Below, piece after piece: positions 7,283 to 15,338 of a stretch of DNA of 15,338 bases (positions are counted from its first letter, which is position 1; each line of letters starts with the position of its first letter). The notes below the pieces were generated by a model. It saw only the letters and a list, made by a program, of their open reading frames with translations, ran no database searches and had not been told where the DNA came from. The stretch is from NCBI GenBank assembly GCA_036939355.1, contig JALLAP010000309.1, forward strand, positions 1 through 15,338, in the 5' to 3' direction. The translations under genes were made by a program, and so were the position numbers. The DNA is from Thalassiosira profunda. Lineage: Eukaryota > Bacillariophyta > Thalassiosirophyceae > Thalassiosirales > Thalassiosiraceae.

Positions 7283-8196
7283 TCGTGTTGTGTATCGCTG
7301 AGGGCCGATCCCTCGTCATCACTGTACCCTTCGGAGTCGCTCTCTGATGGAGGCTCTATCATGTCGCGCAAATTGCCCAGAAGCTTTCCGATCTTGCCGC
7401 TCCCGGCTCTATCAGTAGATTCATGTCCGCTCCGAATGCTTCGTTGTCTCGAGTGCGAACCCAATGTCGAATCGTCGTCCATCGGGCTCTGCCTTCTGTC
7501 CAGACTCGTGGGCAGCGAGTAGACAAGCCGGTCCGATTCCTCTCTGGGCGGGGCATCCGATCGGCTCTCCATGTCGGTTTTGCTCTCATCGTCCAAAACC
7601 ACGCTGGCGTTGGGCGTCGAGCGCTTGGACGTCTGGTAGTTGGCCCACAGGAGCATTCGCTCGGCGTTGGCCCGGATTTTCTCCGCCTCGTCATCCTCGC
7701 TGCCCGATTCTTCGCCGTTGTCGGATTCGCCGCCGGATATATCGCCGGCAGCGGACGCCTCCTCGTCTTCCTTCGGGGTGTGCACATCATGTGCACAATC
7801 ATCCCCGTTGGCCTCTGAGGCCACGTTGACGCTTCCTCCGACATCCGAGCTGCCCGCTTTGTTGTCGGCAGTCTCCTCATTGTTCTCAACGCCCGGCTTG
7901 GCGGTGAGGTCGTCGTCTTGCGTCAAGCACGTGGTGCTCGTGCTGGAGCTTCCGCTGGTTGCAATTGTTTTCGACAACGGCGCCGCCCCGCCCTGCCGCG
8001 CCTTTTCTCCTTCCAACTCCAACACCTGGCCGCGCAGCCGGTCGATGACGCGCTGCGATTCCTTCAGCTTGTTCTTCAGGCTCTCCAATTCGTCGATTTG
8101 GTGCACGTACTTGTCCTTGAAGAAATCCCGCTCCGCCGTCACTGCCTCGAGGTCGGCCGCGCCGACGGCGGACCGTCCCACCAAATCTCGCAGCAT
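7276..8196 (-). CDS. Coiled-coil, acidic Ser-rich protein of unknown function
   Basis: I do not recognise a named family. The first in-frame ATG of the long open frame is at 8196, giving about 306 residues to a TAG at 7276-7278. The frame is open upstream to a TGA in the intergenic region, so an upstream exon cannot be excluded. Residues about 12-66 are strongly helical with leucine heptads (ELESLKNKLKESQ, VIDRLRGQVLELEGEK), a likely coiled coil. Residues about 75-170 are disordered, rich in Ser, Thr, Asp and Glu. A compact, more hydrophobic block, EKIRANAERMLLWANYQ, interrupts this disorder near residues 171-190. The rest is Ser/Arg/Asp-rich with a short IGKLLGNLRDMIEPP element before an acidic C-terminus. 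No membrane helix or signal peptide is seen, suggesting a cytosolic or nuclear scaffold or regulatory role, which is inference. Confidence 0.75.
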   Translation of the reverse strand: MLRDLVGRSAVGAADLEAVTAERDFFKDKYVHQIDELESLKNKLKESQRVIDRLRGQVLELEGEKARQGGAAPLSKTIATSGSSSTSTTCLTQDDDLTAKPGVENNEETADNKAGSSDVGGSVNVASEANGDDCAHDVHTPKEDEEASAAGDISGGESDNGEESGSEDDEAEKIRANAERMLLWANYQTSKRSTPNASVVLDDESKTDMESRSDAPPREESDRLVYSLPTSLDRRQSPMDDDSTLGSHSRQRSIRSGHESTDRAGSGKIGKLLGNLRDMIEPPSESDSEGYSDDEGSALSDTQHEH

Positions 8197-8442
8197 GCTG
8201 GATTGCAAATCGGTAGCGGTGAGTGCCCTACGACGTTGGGTTGAGCCCGTTGGTGTTACAATAGTGGTTTGGCTTCAGAGAAGTGTGCGGAGAGGGAGGC
8301 GGCGTTGGCGTTGGAGTCTTGTGGCGGAAGTTCAAGTGGCTGAAATCGCAAAATCCGGCCCGCCGAAAAATCGCCCGCTTGCGTCATCCGCCGCGCCGCC
8401 CTCGCCCCCCTCTCCGCCCCACACGACGCCAAGAACGCAACG
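8197..8442. promoter_or_regulatory. Divergent intergenic region with a possible 5' UTR intron
   Basis: This 246-bp interval separates two head-to-head start codons and should hold both promoters. On the plus strand GTGAGT at 8219-8224 and TTCAG ending at 8278 could delimit a 60-bp intron in the leader of the dehydrogenase gene. The last 100 bp before the plus-strand ATG are very C-rich. No TATA box was recognised. Confidence 0.35.
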
Positions 8443-10083
8443 ATGAAGGTGGCCGTCGTCGGCCTTGGCGCCATGGGCGGGGGGATGGCCCGGTCCCTCC
8501 TCCGCGCCCCAACCATCACCGAAGTGGCGGGCTTCGACCTCTCGTCCGATCTCCTGAAGGAGTTCCTCGCCGATGCAATGGCGGCGGGGAAGTGCCCCGT
8601 CCTCCCCTTCCCCCCGCTCACGTCGCTGGACAAGTTTGTCAACAAAAGCACCAACGTGGTGCTGCTCGTGCTGGTGAACGAGGCGCAGTGCCAAACGACG
8701 TGCTTCGACGGTGCATCCAACTTATTGTCTCTTTTGGCGGAAGGCGCCTGCGTCGTGGTCTCCTCCACCGTCTCCGCAGCGTGGAGCAAGGCGGCCGCCG
8801 CAAGATTTGCAACGCGCAACATTCGATTCTGTGACTGCCCCGTCAGCGGCGGGGCGGTACGGGCATTGGCCGGGGAGATATCGATCTTTGCCTCGGGCGA
8901 CGACACATCTTTGGCGTATGTTGATCCGCTGTTGCAAGCGATGGGGAAGGAAATACACGTCGTCCCCGGGGGAGTCGGGATGGGAAGCACCGTCAAAATG
9001 GTCCACCAACTGTTGGCGGGGGTGCACATTGTCGTTGCCGCCGAGGCCTTGGCACTGGCGGCCAAGGCGGGGCTGGACGTCAATCAGATGTATGAGATTG
9101 TGATGGGAGCTGCGGGCGCCAGCTGGATGTTCGGGGACCGAGGAAAGCGAATGATCGACGGTCCGGAAAAGGTGATGAGTGCGCTGGCAATCTTCATCAA
9201 AGATATGGACATTGTGTACAGCGAAGCAAAAAGACTGCAATGCCCGACTCCTCTGGCGTCGGCGGCGCTGCAGCAATTCATCAGCGGTGCGAGCTTGGGC
9301 TTGTCCAAAGAGGACGACTCCAGCGTCGTGAAAGTATATGAGGCACTCTCGGGGGTGTCCGTGAGCGACTCGCGAAACAACACACAAGCGGACATAACAG
9401 AGGGAGACGGCGTGGGCGACTGCTGGGTTCTCCCCGACGGAACCAAAGAGGAGATACTCGAGGTGGGTGATGAATCTCGGCATCATCTAGTGCTCAGCAA
9501 TGAGTACACGCGCGTCTTGAAGGTGAAGTTCCCCCCGGAGGATACCACGTTCGCTCATCGACACGCCGAGGATTCGCTGTACTTCTTCCTTGTGGAGGGA
9601 GGGCTGGACATTGTGAACCACGTCAAGGGTAGTGACCCCGTGTGCGATTGCATGGAGTTCGGGGAGGTCAGATACGGCACGCATAGATCGGACACGCCGT
9701 TGGTCCACAAGATCACCAACAAAAGCGATCAAGTGATGTTCTGCATCGACGCGGAGGTCTTGAAGACTCCGCCTGTCACGTCGCCCTTCCCGCTTGTGGC
9801 CGAGCACCACGCTTTGGTCAAAGAACGTGACCGGTGTCGAGTCTACAAACTCTCACTGCAGCCTGGGGAAAGTGTCAATGTCTCGTATCCGTTCTTTCAC
9901 CTGACCATCGTCCTTCGCGGCGCGACAATCAAGACGGTCGTGGGCGCTTCGGCGGGGCATTCGGTAACATACGAGAAGACTGCTGCTTTGGGAGACGAGG
10001 AGTGGCGCACGCCCACGGTCGACGTCAGCATAAGCAACGTCGGCGAGACAGTCTTCGAGCAATTCATTGCAGAATGGAGATGA
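8443..10083 (+). CDS. Beta-hydroxyacid dehydrogenase fused to a cupin-like domain
   Basis: A 546-residue intronless protein from ATG 8443. Residues 1-305 are a beta-hydroxyacid dehydrogenase (3-hydroxyisobutyrate/L-threonate dehydrogenase class): nucleotide motif VVGLGAMGGGMA (5-16), substrate motif CPVSGG (132-137), catalytic Lys185 in GSTVKMVHQLLAGVH (181-195) and a second conserved Lys in FIKDMD (251-256). The KMVHQLLAGVH form, with His and Gln instead of the common Asn pair, resembles the threonate-dehydrogenase branch. Residues about 345-546 look like one or two cupin barrels: HRHAEDSLYFFLVEGG (372-387) resembles cupin motif 1 with an imperfect metal set, and HKITN (422-426) matches the H-x-x-x-N of motif 2. 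A second, more degraded barrel may follow (about 465-540). Expected reaction: NAD(P)-dependent oxidation of a hydroxyacid. The cupin part may bind or process a sugar acid or metal; that is inference. Confidence 0.88.
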   Translation: MKVAVVGLGAMGGGMARSLLRAPTITEVAGFDLSSDLLKEFLADAMAAGKCPVLPFPPLTSLDKFVNKSTNVVLLVLVNEAQCQTTCFDGASNLLSLLAEGACVVVSSTVSAAWSKAAAARFATRNIRFCDCPVSGGAVRALAGEISIFASGDDTSLAYVDPLLQAMGKEIHVVPGGVGMGSTVKMVHQLLAGVHIVVAAEALALAAKAGLDVNQMYEIVMGAAGASWMFGDRGKRMIDGPEKVMSALAIFIKDMDIVYSEAKRLQCPTPLASAALQQFISGASLGLSKEDDSSVVKVYEALSGVSVSDSRNNTQADITEGDGVGDCWVLPDGTKEEILEVGDESRHHLVLSNEYTRVLKVKFPPEDTTFAHRHAEDSLYFFLVEGGLDIVNHVKGSDPVCDCMEFGEVRYGTHRSDTPLVHKITNKSDQVMFCIDAEVLKTPPVTSPFPLVAEHHALVKERDRCRVYKLSLQPGESVNVSYPFFHLTIVLRGATIKTVVGASAGHSVTYEKTAALGDEEWRTPTVDVSISNVGETVFEQFIAEWR

Positions 10084-10181
10084 TGGGAGGCATGAGGAGA
10101 GCAGTCTCATTCGTCGACTGAATTGAAATAATCTCTACTGTACAACAGATCAGCACTATCCTAACAAAATCTCGTCCCTCA
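10084..10181. other. Convergent 3' intergenic region
   Basis: This 98-bp interval lies between the stop codons of the dehydrogenase-cupin gene and the large membrane-protein gene. It presumably holds both 3' UTRs. No RNA gene or repeat was recognised. Confidence 0.4.
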
Positions 10182-13100
10182 TCACTTCTGGTTCTTTTTC
10201 TTGTCGGCGAGCTTCCTAGCCAGCTTCTCCTCAAACGACGCACTGGTCGACTCTTTCTTTGACTTGCCGCTGCTGGCCAATTTCTGCGCCAACTTATCCT
10301 CGAACGATGACTTGCTTTGCGAGGACCTGCTCGAGCTGAGGGACGACCTATTCCGGCTTGCACCCAAGGAGGACGACGCGCGGCTTGACGTGCCCCCTTC
10401 CCTATTCTTGGCAGCGATGCGCGCTTCCAGGTCATCGAGCACGCGCGAGGACGAAGACGCCGTCGAGGCGGTCAGCGNTCTTGGCAGCGATGCGCGCTTC
10501 CAGGTCATCGAGCACGCGCGAGGACGAAGACGCCGTCGAGGCTGTCAGCGACGACCGGGCTCGCTCGCGGCTTCCCTCTCCCTCCTTGGTCTTCGCGGCA
10601 ATCCGCGCTTCGAAGTCGTTGAGGCTCCTGGCCGATGGGGTGGCAGAAAGGGACCTGGTGGGACGGCTGCGCGACGACTCGGAGGTTCCCTGCGCCAGCT
10701 TCTGCTTTAGGCGATCTTCGTACGTGGAAGAGGGTGCTGGCGACGGGCCCCGAGAACCACCTTCGGCAGATTTCCTCCTGATCTTTGCCTCGTACTCTTG
10801 CAGCGAGGAGCTACTCTCTGTGCGGTTCGCCTGCAACTGTCTGCTCAGCTTCTCGTTGTACTCAACACGTTCCTTGCTCCGCGCTTCGGATTGACCCAGA
10901 TCCTTCATCGTGTTTATGGCCTGCGCCTTCTTGAATGCCTTCTTGAATCGATCTCTGGCTACCTGCTTGTCACGACTTTCCGGGCCTGCGCCTCCCTCTT
11001 TACTTTTGGCTTGAATGCGAGCGTTGAAGCTGTCCAACGCAGAGGAGGAAGTGGACAGGCTGCGAGTGCTCTCGCCACCTTGCTTGCTTTTCGCTGCAAT
11101 ACGAGCATTGAAAGCATCAATGTTTCGAGATGACGAGGAGTGAGCACCTGGCATCGAGTTGGCAAGCGATCTCTCCCTATTCCCCTCCTTGTTCTTGGCG
11201 GCACTTTCGTTGAGCTTTGCCTTCAGGCGATCTTCGTAGGAGGGCGCCGACCCTTGCGATCTGGCACTGGATCTGGTGCTTCCCCCCTCCTTACTCTTTG
11301 CGGCAACCCGCGCCTCGAAATCATCCAAGTCGCGGGATGAAGTAGAAGATGAGAGGGCGCCGCGCGAGTTATTGCGACGCAGTTTCTCTTCCAAACGGTC
11401 TTCGAAGGATGCCCCCGGTGACGATTCACGCGACCTACTCTTGTCTCCGTCTCTGCTCTTCGCACGGATCCGTGCCTCCAAGTCATCCAAGCGACGGGAG
11501 GATTGCGTGGATGCAAGCGCCTTGGATCTGTCCGTGCTGCTGTTGCTGAGCTTCCTTTTGAGGCGATCCTCAAACGAAGATCCAGATCCTTGGGAATCGA
11601 CGCTGCTCCCTCGAGACCTGCTCCTGCTGAGCTTCTTCTGCAACCTATCGTCGAATGATGACGCAGAGGCTCCGACAGTTCCACTTGACGCTTTCCGGCG
11701 GACCCGCTCATCAAACGCCTCCTGTGCGCTCTGAGCAGGGCTTCTGCCCCTCTGTCCGCTCCTGCTCCTTTCCAACTTCCTTTGCAGACGTTCATCGAAA
11801 TCGTTCGACGATTGATGCTCGATGGGAGATTTCCCACTTCCTGATTTCTTCATTATCCTCTCCTCGAACGAGTCCAATGTTGACATGGACTCGTTGAGGG
11901 AGTCTTGGCGTCTGCTCCCGCTGACCTTCCTTTGCAGGCGGGCATCGAACGCGCTGAGCTGTGCCTGTGAATCGCTCCGCGCCATGCCAGTGGCACTGTG
12001 AGGATCACCCTTCTGCCTCACGCGAGACTCAAAGGCATCCAATTGGTCGAGACCTTGACTGCTGTTGCTATGATGGCTATGGCGCCCCTTGCTCCCCCGG
12101 AGGTCGACCTTCTCATCCTGCCAGTCCTCCTTTTGCCCGCCCTTTTTGGCACTGGATGTACCACTTGCCCCAACAGCGTCGCCAAAAATATTCCTCTCTC
12201 CGTCCGCGTAAACGACGGCTTCCATTGGCTCTTCTTGATACACTTCAACGCTTTCATCGCTGTCTCGAAGCAGCTCGGTCTTCGCGGGTTTGGGCTTATG
12301 GTAGTCGACGACAGAGGAATAGTCCTCCGACAACCAGTCAGGAACATCGTCAATCTTCTTGTTCGCATAAATGCCCTTATAGAGGAAGAACCCAGCAACC
12401 GAGACTGCCACAAGTGAGCAAACCACAATGACTGCAATCGTTGTGGAGTTAGAGGAAGACTCGTCGGAAGGCGACTCGAGGGGTGCTGCGTTTGTCGGCG
12501 CGCGTGTTGGCCGATCTGTGAGCTTCTCTGATGTCTGCACCGTCCCATCGTCTGCAATGGCAATGATTTCTCGCTCCTGTAAGGTGTTGCGCAGTTCCTT
12601 CCCCTGGTCTCTGTTGATGGAGTCCTTCGTTGGCGAGGAACAAGGGAGAAAATATGAGGTGCTTTCAGCTCTGGAAACGCACTGTCTCTTCACTGTCTGA
12701 AGAACTCACCTCAACCAAAGCCGCAAACTCTTCGTCCCTGACACCTTCGGCCTCGTCACGCTTTGCAGGTGTATACTCTGCGTGGACCTCGAATTGGACG
12801 ATAAGGTCGCCAGGCGCCAGGCGCCTGCGCAGACCCCTGAGTTTGAAGACGTCATCGTCCTCGGGAGGCTCGTAGGTATAGTCTCCACACTTCACAGCAA
12901 GTAAATTGAACTCCGCGAGATCTGGTTCGTTCTCGAGGATCTCTTCGACCACTGGACAAACGTCGTCCATGCTATCTGGCGGTTCCACGACATTCTCAAA
13001 CACCATGATCTGGAAGGTTCTGACGGACTCCTGGCCGGCGTAGACAGCTGCGACTTCGTCAGCTATTTCGTCGGAGACCTCGAGCAGCCAAGAGGTAACA

Positions 13101-15338
13101 ATGCCTGGAAGGATTTCTCTCTCGTGCTCGAAGAACATGGTGCACACAAATCGAGAGCAAGCGTTCTCGGGAGGTGAATCCAGTGCACATTCAGCTGGGA
13201 GGGAGATGAGAGAACGGGAGGGTGAGGTGAGTGTTCGTGAACCGTGCGTGAGAATGCCTGATGCTTCAGTCCAAGCGAAGAGTCTTACCTGTGGCGTTTT
13301 CGTCCTTGACGATAATGGGGGTTTGGCCTGCAAGCTGCAAGCCGTAGGACTCGCTGAGCAAGAACAGTGTGCCGCCCAGTACATTCTCGACTCCCCTGGT
13401 CACATTCTGAACGATCTGTGTCTTGATGTTCTCCTCCTCTTCGGGAGGGTAAGAGACATCGAACGAGTATGGCTGTGCCAGAACATTGATCAAAGTCGTC
13501 GGAACAGAACTCGGGGCAACGCTTGGGGAGAACGATGGCACGTCGGTCGGCGCGACGCTTGGGCTGCCTGATGGGGCCGACGACACCGTTGGCTGCATGG
13601 AGGGCTGTGCGCTGGGATCGCCCGTCGGCATGGCAGTCATAGTGGGTGACATGGAGGGAGAGGGTGAAGGCGCCATGGTCAACGTCGGGGGAGCAGTCGT
13701 CGTCGGAGCCACAGAGGGAGCTGAGGTTGGGGCCGCCGTCATCGTTGGCCGCGAGCTGGTCGAAGGAGAGTCGGAGGGAGACCTACGAGACAGAGAGAGT
13801 GAGAGGTGCCGTGAGAATCAACTGATCAGTGCGAATAGACAAGAAGAGGACAAATCAAAGCTCACCATGTCGGAGACACGGATGGAGGGTAAGACGGCAT
13901 GACCGACACGGACGGCGACGAGGTTGGATCCCTGGTCTGCAGGCCCGATGGTGGGGTTGCCTCGGACGCCCCTGTCGCGCCGGTGAATTTGCCCCCAGCA
14001 GGGCTTTCCGCCACCAGATCGTCCGCGAACACTTGCGCATTGTCTCCCTCGAATGGAAGCTTCGCGAGGTCGTGCTCAGTGACCTCGTCGCTCCCGTCGG
14101 TCTGGTAGGATATTTCCTGGTCGTAAGTGAACTCGATCTCGCTGCAGTCTCCGGCGGCAGAGACATCCTCGTAGCCCGTGATTATGATGTTGACGGAGGA
14201 CACGCTCGCCGGCGGGGGGAGGTCCTCGTACACGGCGAGGGCGTGGTCCTCGAGCCGCTCTTCGGCAAAGGCGAGGTCGTCGGCAGTGAGACCACAGTCT
14301 CCCTGGAGCGACCGGGACATGAATTTGCCCACAAGCCCGCGACGACTCGAACCGAAGGATCCGAACAATGTGAACTTGATGCTCCTGAAGATAGTAGCCA
14401 CGTACTGGATCGGAGCCGGCGTGGGCGCTTTCGTTGGCCCGGGGGTCGGGGCTGTCGATGGCGCGGCCGTGGGAGAAGGCGTCGTCGGTTTGGGCGTCGG
14501 CGAGAGCGACGGCTCGGCCGTCGTGGGGGCGGCGGTGGGCGAGCACGTCCCTTGGCCGGTCCACAATTTGCCGGCGAACCGCCCCGGGGGGTAGAGGATG
14601 TCCAGGACATCGACAGGGACAGCAGTCCAATCCCCGCCTCCGCTGAAGATGTCCTGAAAGAATGAGTTGCAGTTGAGCGGAAGGTTAGTGCATGGCGTCA
14701 AACAACAGATGTTGCCAGTTTCTCCAAATTGCTCGCATCACAACTCACCTTCCTCCCAATCTGCGTCGACATTCCCACGTACCCCGTCTCCGCCACCGCC
14801 TGCGCGTCCGTCGCCCCGGGATCGCTTCGATCTTCCACGGTGACCACGTTCTCCGAGAACTTCATGTAAATTGACCTCGTCTGTCCCGAGGGCACGTTCA
14901 CGACGTTGCCCCCAAACGAAAGGAAGGACGTCCCATCCGTGTCATCCTTGGAAAAATAATTCTTGGTCACATCTGCCGCGGAGGCGATCGGCTGCCAGTC
15001 CCCGTCGCCGCTGAGGTCTCCCCCCAGCGCAGTGGCATAAGGTCCGTCCATGTAATACACGTCGTAATCGAACTGCAGCTGCGGGGAGGCGGTGGGGTCA
15101 AGGTACACCCCCAGCCCGGAAAGGCTCACATCATTCCCCCCGTTGTTCGTGGCAGAGAAGACGATGCCCATGGTCAACGTCTGGTCCGAGGACGAGGGGA
15201 GGGGCGACGATAGGACGGACGCGTGGCACGTCCCGTCCGCGTGGCGGAGCTCCTCGAGGCGACGCGCGAGGTGGGGCTGGTGTTGTGTGGTTTGCAGCAG
15301 CTGCCGCCGCTGCGGATGGCGCTCATGTCTCGTGTCCA
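10182..15338 (-). CDS. Large type I membrane protein: Pro-Thr-repeat ectodomain, one TM helix, repeat-rich cytosolic tail (partial, 5 exons visible)
   Basis: Minus-strand exons are <14749-15338, 13866-14653, 13289-13782, 12710-13194 and 10182-12603. Phases agree at every junction (0, 2, 1, 0). About 1,590 residues are visible; the start lies beyond the right edge. In order: a beta-rich extracellular module (GDGDW, then VNVPSGQTRSIYMKF); a Pro-Thr tract; a globular region; a second long Pro-Thr/Ser tract; a region with N-glycosylation-type NAT and NVT sites and several cysteines; a short PTRAPT stretch; one transmembrane helix (about 12376-12444, IAVIVVCSLVAVSVAGFFLY); then a juxtamembrane region with DVPDWLSEDY and a tail of about 20 F-E-x-R-Leu/Ile-x-x-K motifs, ending at TGA 10182-10184. 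Such Pro-Thr-linked surface proteins are common in diatoms. A wall-, adhesion- or cytoskeleton-linking role is inferred. One N at 10478 breaks the frame in the last exon. Confidence 0.8.
10185..12042 (-). repeat. Array of about 20 F-E-x-R-Leu/Ile-x-x-K motifs in the cytosolic tail
   Basis: A motif of 11 residues recurs about every 20-40 residues. One form is LDDFEARIAAKSKEGG and its variants (LDDLEARIRAK, IDAFNARIAAK, LDSFNARIQAK, LNDFEARIAAK). The other is SFEDRLKRKL and its variants (SYEDRLKAKL, TYEDRLKQKL, SFEEKLARKL). The spacers are Ser/Arg-rich and look disordered. In the C-terminal half the two forms partly alternate. Each motif could form a short amphipathic helix. Confidence 0.85.
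10406..10550 (-). repeat. Near-identical 72-bp tandem copies around a single N
   Basis: Bases 10406-10477 and 10479-10550 are the same except for one base (10470 G versus 10543 T). The N at 10478 lies between them. Each copy encodes 24 residues ending in LDDLEARIAAK, so without the N the frame runs through both copies to the natural C-terminus. Confidence 0.9.
12604..12709 (-). other. Intron 4 of the large membrane-protein gene (106 bp, phase 0; acceptor uncertain)
   Basis: The donor is GAG|GTGAGT. The preferred acceptor is GACCAG|GGG, giving EEFAALVE then GKELRNTLQE. An AAG acceptor ending at 12625 would also keep the frame, give an 85-bp intron and add seven residues. Confidence 0.65.
13195..13288 (-). 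other. Intron 3 of the large membrane-protein gene (94 bp, phase 1)
   Basis: The donor is ACAG|GTAAGA and the acceptor CTCCCAG|CTGAATG. Splicing joins KDENAT to AECALDSPP through a shared Ala codon. Confidence 0.8.
13494..13930 (-). repeat. Pro-Thr/Ser repeat tract 2 (split by intron 2)
   Basis: About 118 residues built of short P-S-x-x-P and A-P-T units such as PSVAPT, PSAQPSMQPT and PSFSPSVAPS. It is interrupted by intron 2 with the repeat rhythm kept on both sides, which supports the splice model. Confidence 0.85.
13783..13865 (-). other. Intron 2 of the large membrane-protein gene (83 bp, phase 2)
   Basis: The donor is TG|GTGAGC and the acceptor CGTAG|GTCTCC. Splicing forms a Trp codon across the junction and continues the Pro-Ser-Thr tract from SVSPTW into SPSDSPS. 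Confidence 0.8.
14408..14542 (-). repeat. Pro-Thr/Ser repeat tract 1
   Basis: About 45 residues of SPTAAPTTAEPS-like sequence with PTP, PST and APT units. This type of tract is a spacer in stramenopile surface proteins and a likely O-glycosylation region. Confidence 0.85.
14654..14748 (-). other. Intron 1 of the large membrane-protein gene (95 bp, phase 0)
   Basis: The donor is AAG|GTGAGT and the acceptor TTTCAG|GAC on the minus strand. Splicing joins QIGRK to DIFSGGGDW in frame. The unspliced frame runs into a stop. Confidence 0.8.

Noticed and set aside
7640..8446. Plus-strand open frame of 268 codons opposite the coiled-coil gene
   Set aside because: Its Ser/Pro-rich composition mirrors the acidic Ser-rich minus-strand protein, which has clear heptads and an ordered block; the plus frame shows none.
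11276..11734. Plus-strand open frames opposite the tail repeats
   Set aside because: They are Ser/Arg/Leu-rich shadows of the repeat-coding strand and share its periodicity.
10182..12042. CRISPR-like array in the periodic region
   Set aside because: The periodicity is at protein level; the DNA copies are diverged, lie in one reading frame and have no uniform spacers.
12604..12693. Start of a separate tail protein at the minus-strand ATG 12693
   Set aside because: This ATG lies within the inferred intron 4, and the ectodomain frame joins the tail exon in phase; a separate gene would lack a signal sequence before its transmembrane helix. An internal promoter cannot be fully excluded.
13195..13384. 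Minus-strand start at 13384 (MYWAAHCS...) as a separate gene
   Set aside because: The first part reads through intron 3 out of frame with the preceding exon; consensus splice sites and matching phases make it an exon of the large gene.
1..15338. tRNA, rRNA, transposon or viral genes
   Set aside because: No cloverleaf, ribosomal core sequence, transposase, reverse transcriptase or terminal repeat was recognised by eye on either strand.

Overview
The window looks like a nuclear contig of a photosynthetic stramenopile, most likely a diatom or close relative. The evidence is a large secreted/membrane protein with Pro-Thr/Ser repeat tracts, short GT-AG introns (83-106 bp), a signal peptide followed by an ASAF-like plastid import motif on an Mpv17-family protein, and moderately GC-rich, compact, mostly intronless genes. 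The taxon is inferred from these traits; there is no rRNA or organellar marker in the window.

Layout, left to right: (1) the C-terminal half of a flavin amine oxidase (+, cut by the left edge); (2) a small unrecognised protein (-) whose frame is broken or spliced near 1395-1428; (3) a Nopp140/SRP40-type nucleolar Ser/Lys-rich protein (+); (4) an ABCD/YddA-type half ABC transporter (-); (5) an Mpv17/PMP22-family membrane protein with apparent plastid targeting (+); (6) an unrecognised coiled-coil plus acidic Ser-rich protein (-); (7) a beta-hydroxyacid dehydrogenase fused to a cupin-like C-terminal half (+); (8) a very large type I membrane protein (-), at least five exons, 5' end beyond the right edge. 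It has an ectodomain with Pro-Thr tracts, one transmembrane helix, and a long cytosolic tail made of about 20 copies of a short F-E-x-R-Leu/Ile-x-x-K motif.

The eight genes alternate strictly in strand (+ - + - + - + -), so every gene faces its neighbours head to head or tail to tail. Divergent starts share short intergenic regions (about 304, 346 and 246 bp), and convergent ends are 80-180 bp apart. The genes do not form an obvious pathway. The ABC transporter and Mpv17 protein share one bidirectional intergenic region and are both organellar-membrane families, which is the only functional pairing suggested.

The most interesting items are the repeat-tailed membrane protein, the dehydrogenase-cupin fusion and the plastid-type leader on the Mpv17 protein. 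A single N at 10478 lies between two almost identical 72-bp copies and breaks the reading frame; it is most simply an assembly artefact or an under-sized gap. No tRNA, rRNA, mobile element or CRISPR array was seen.
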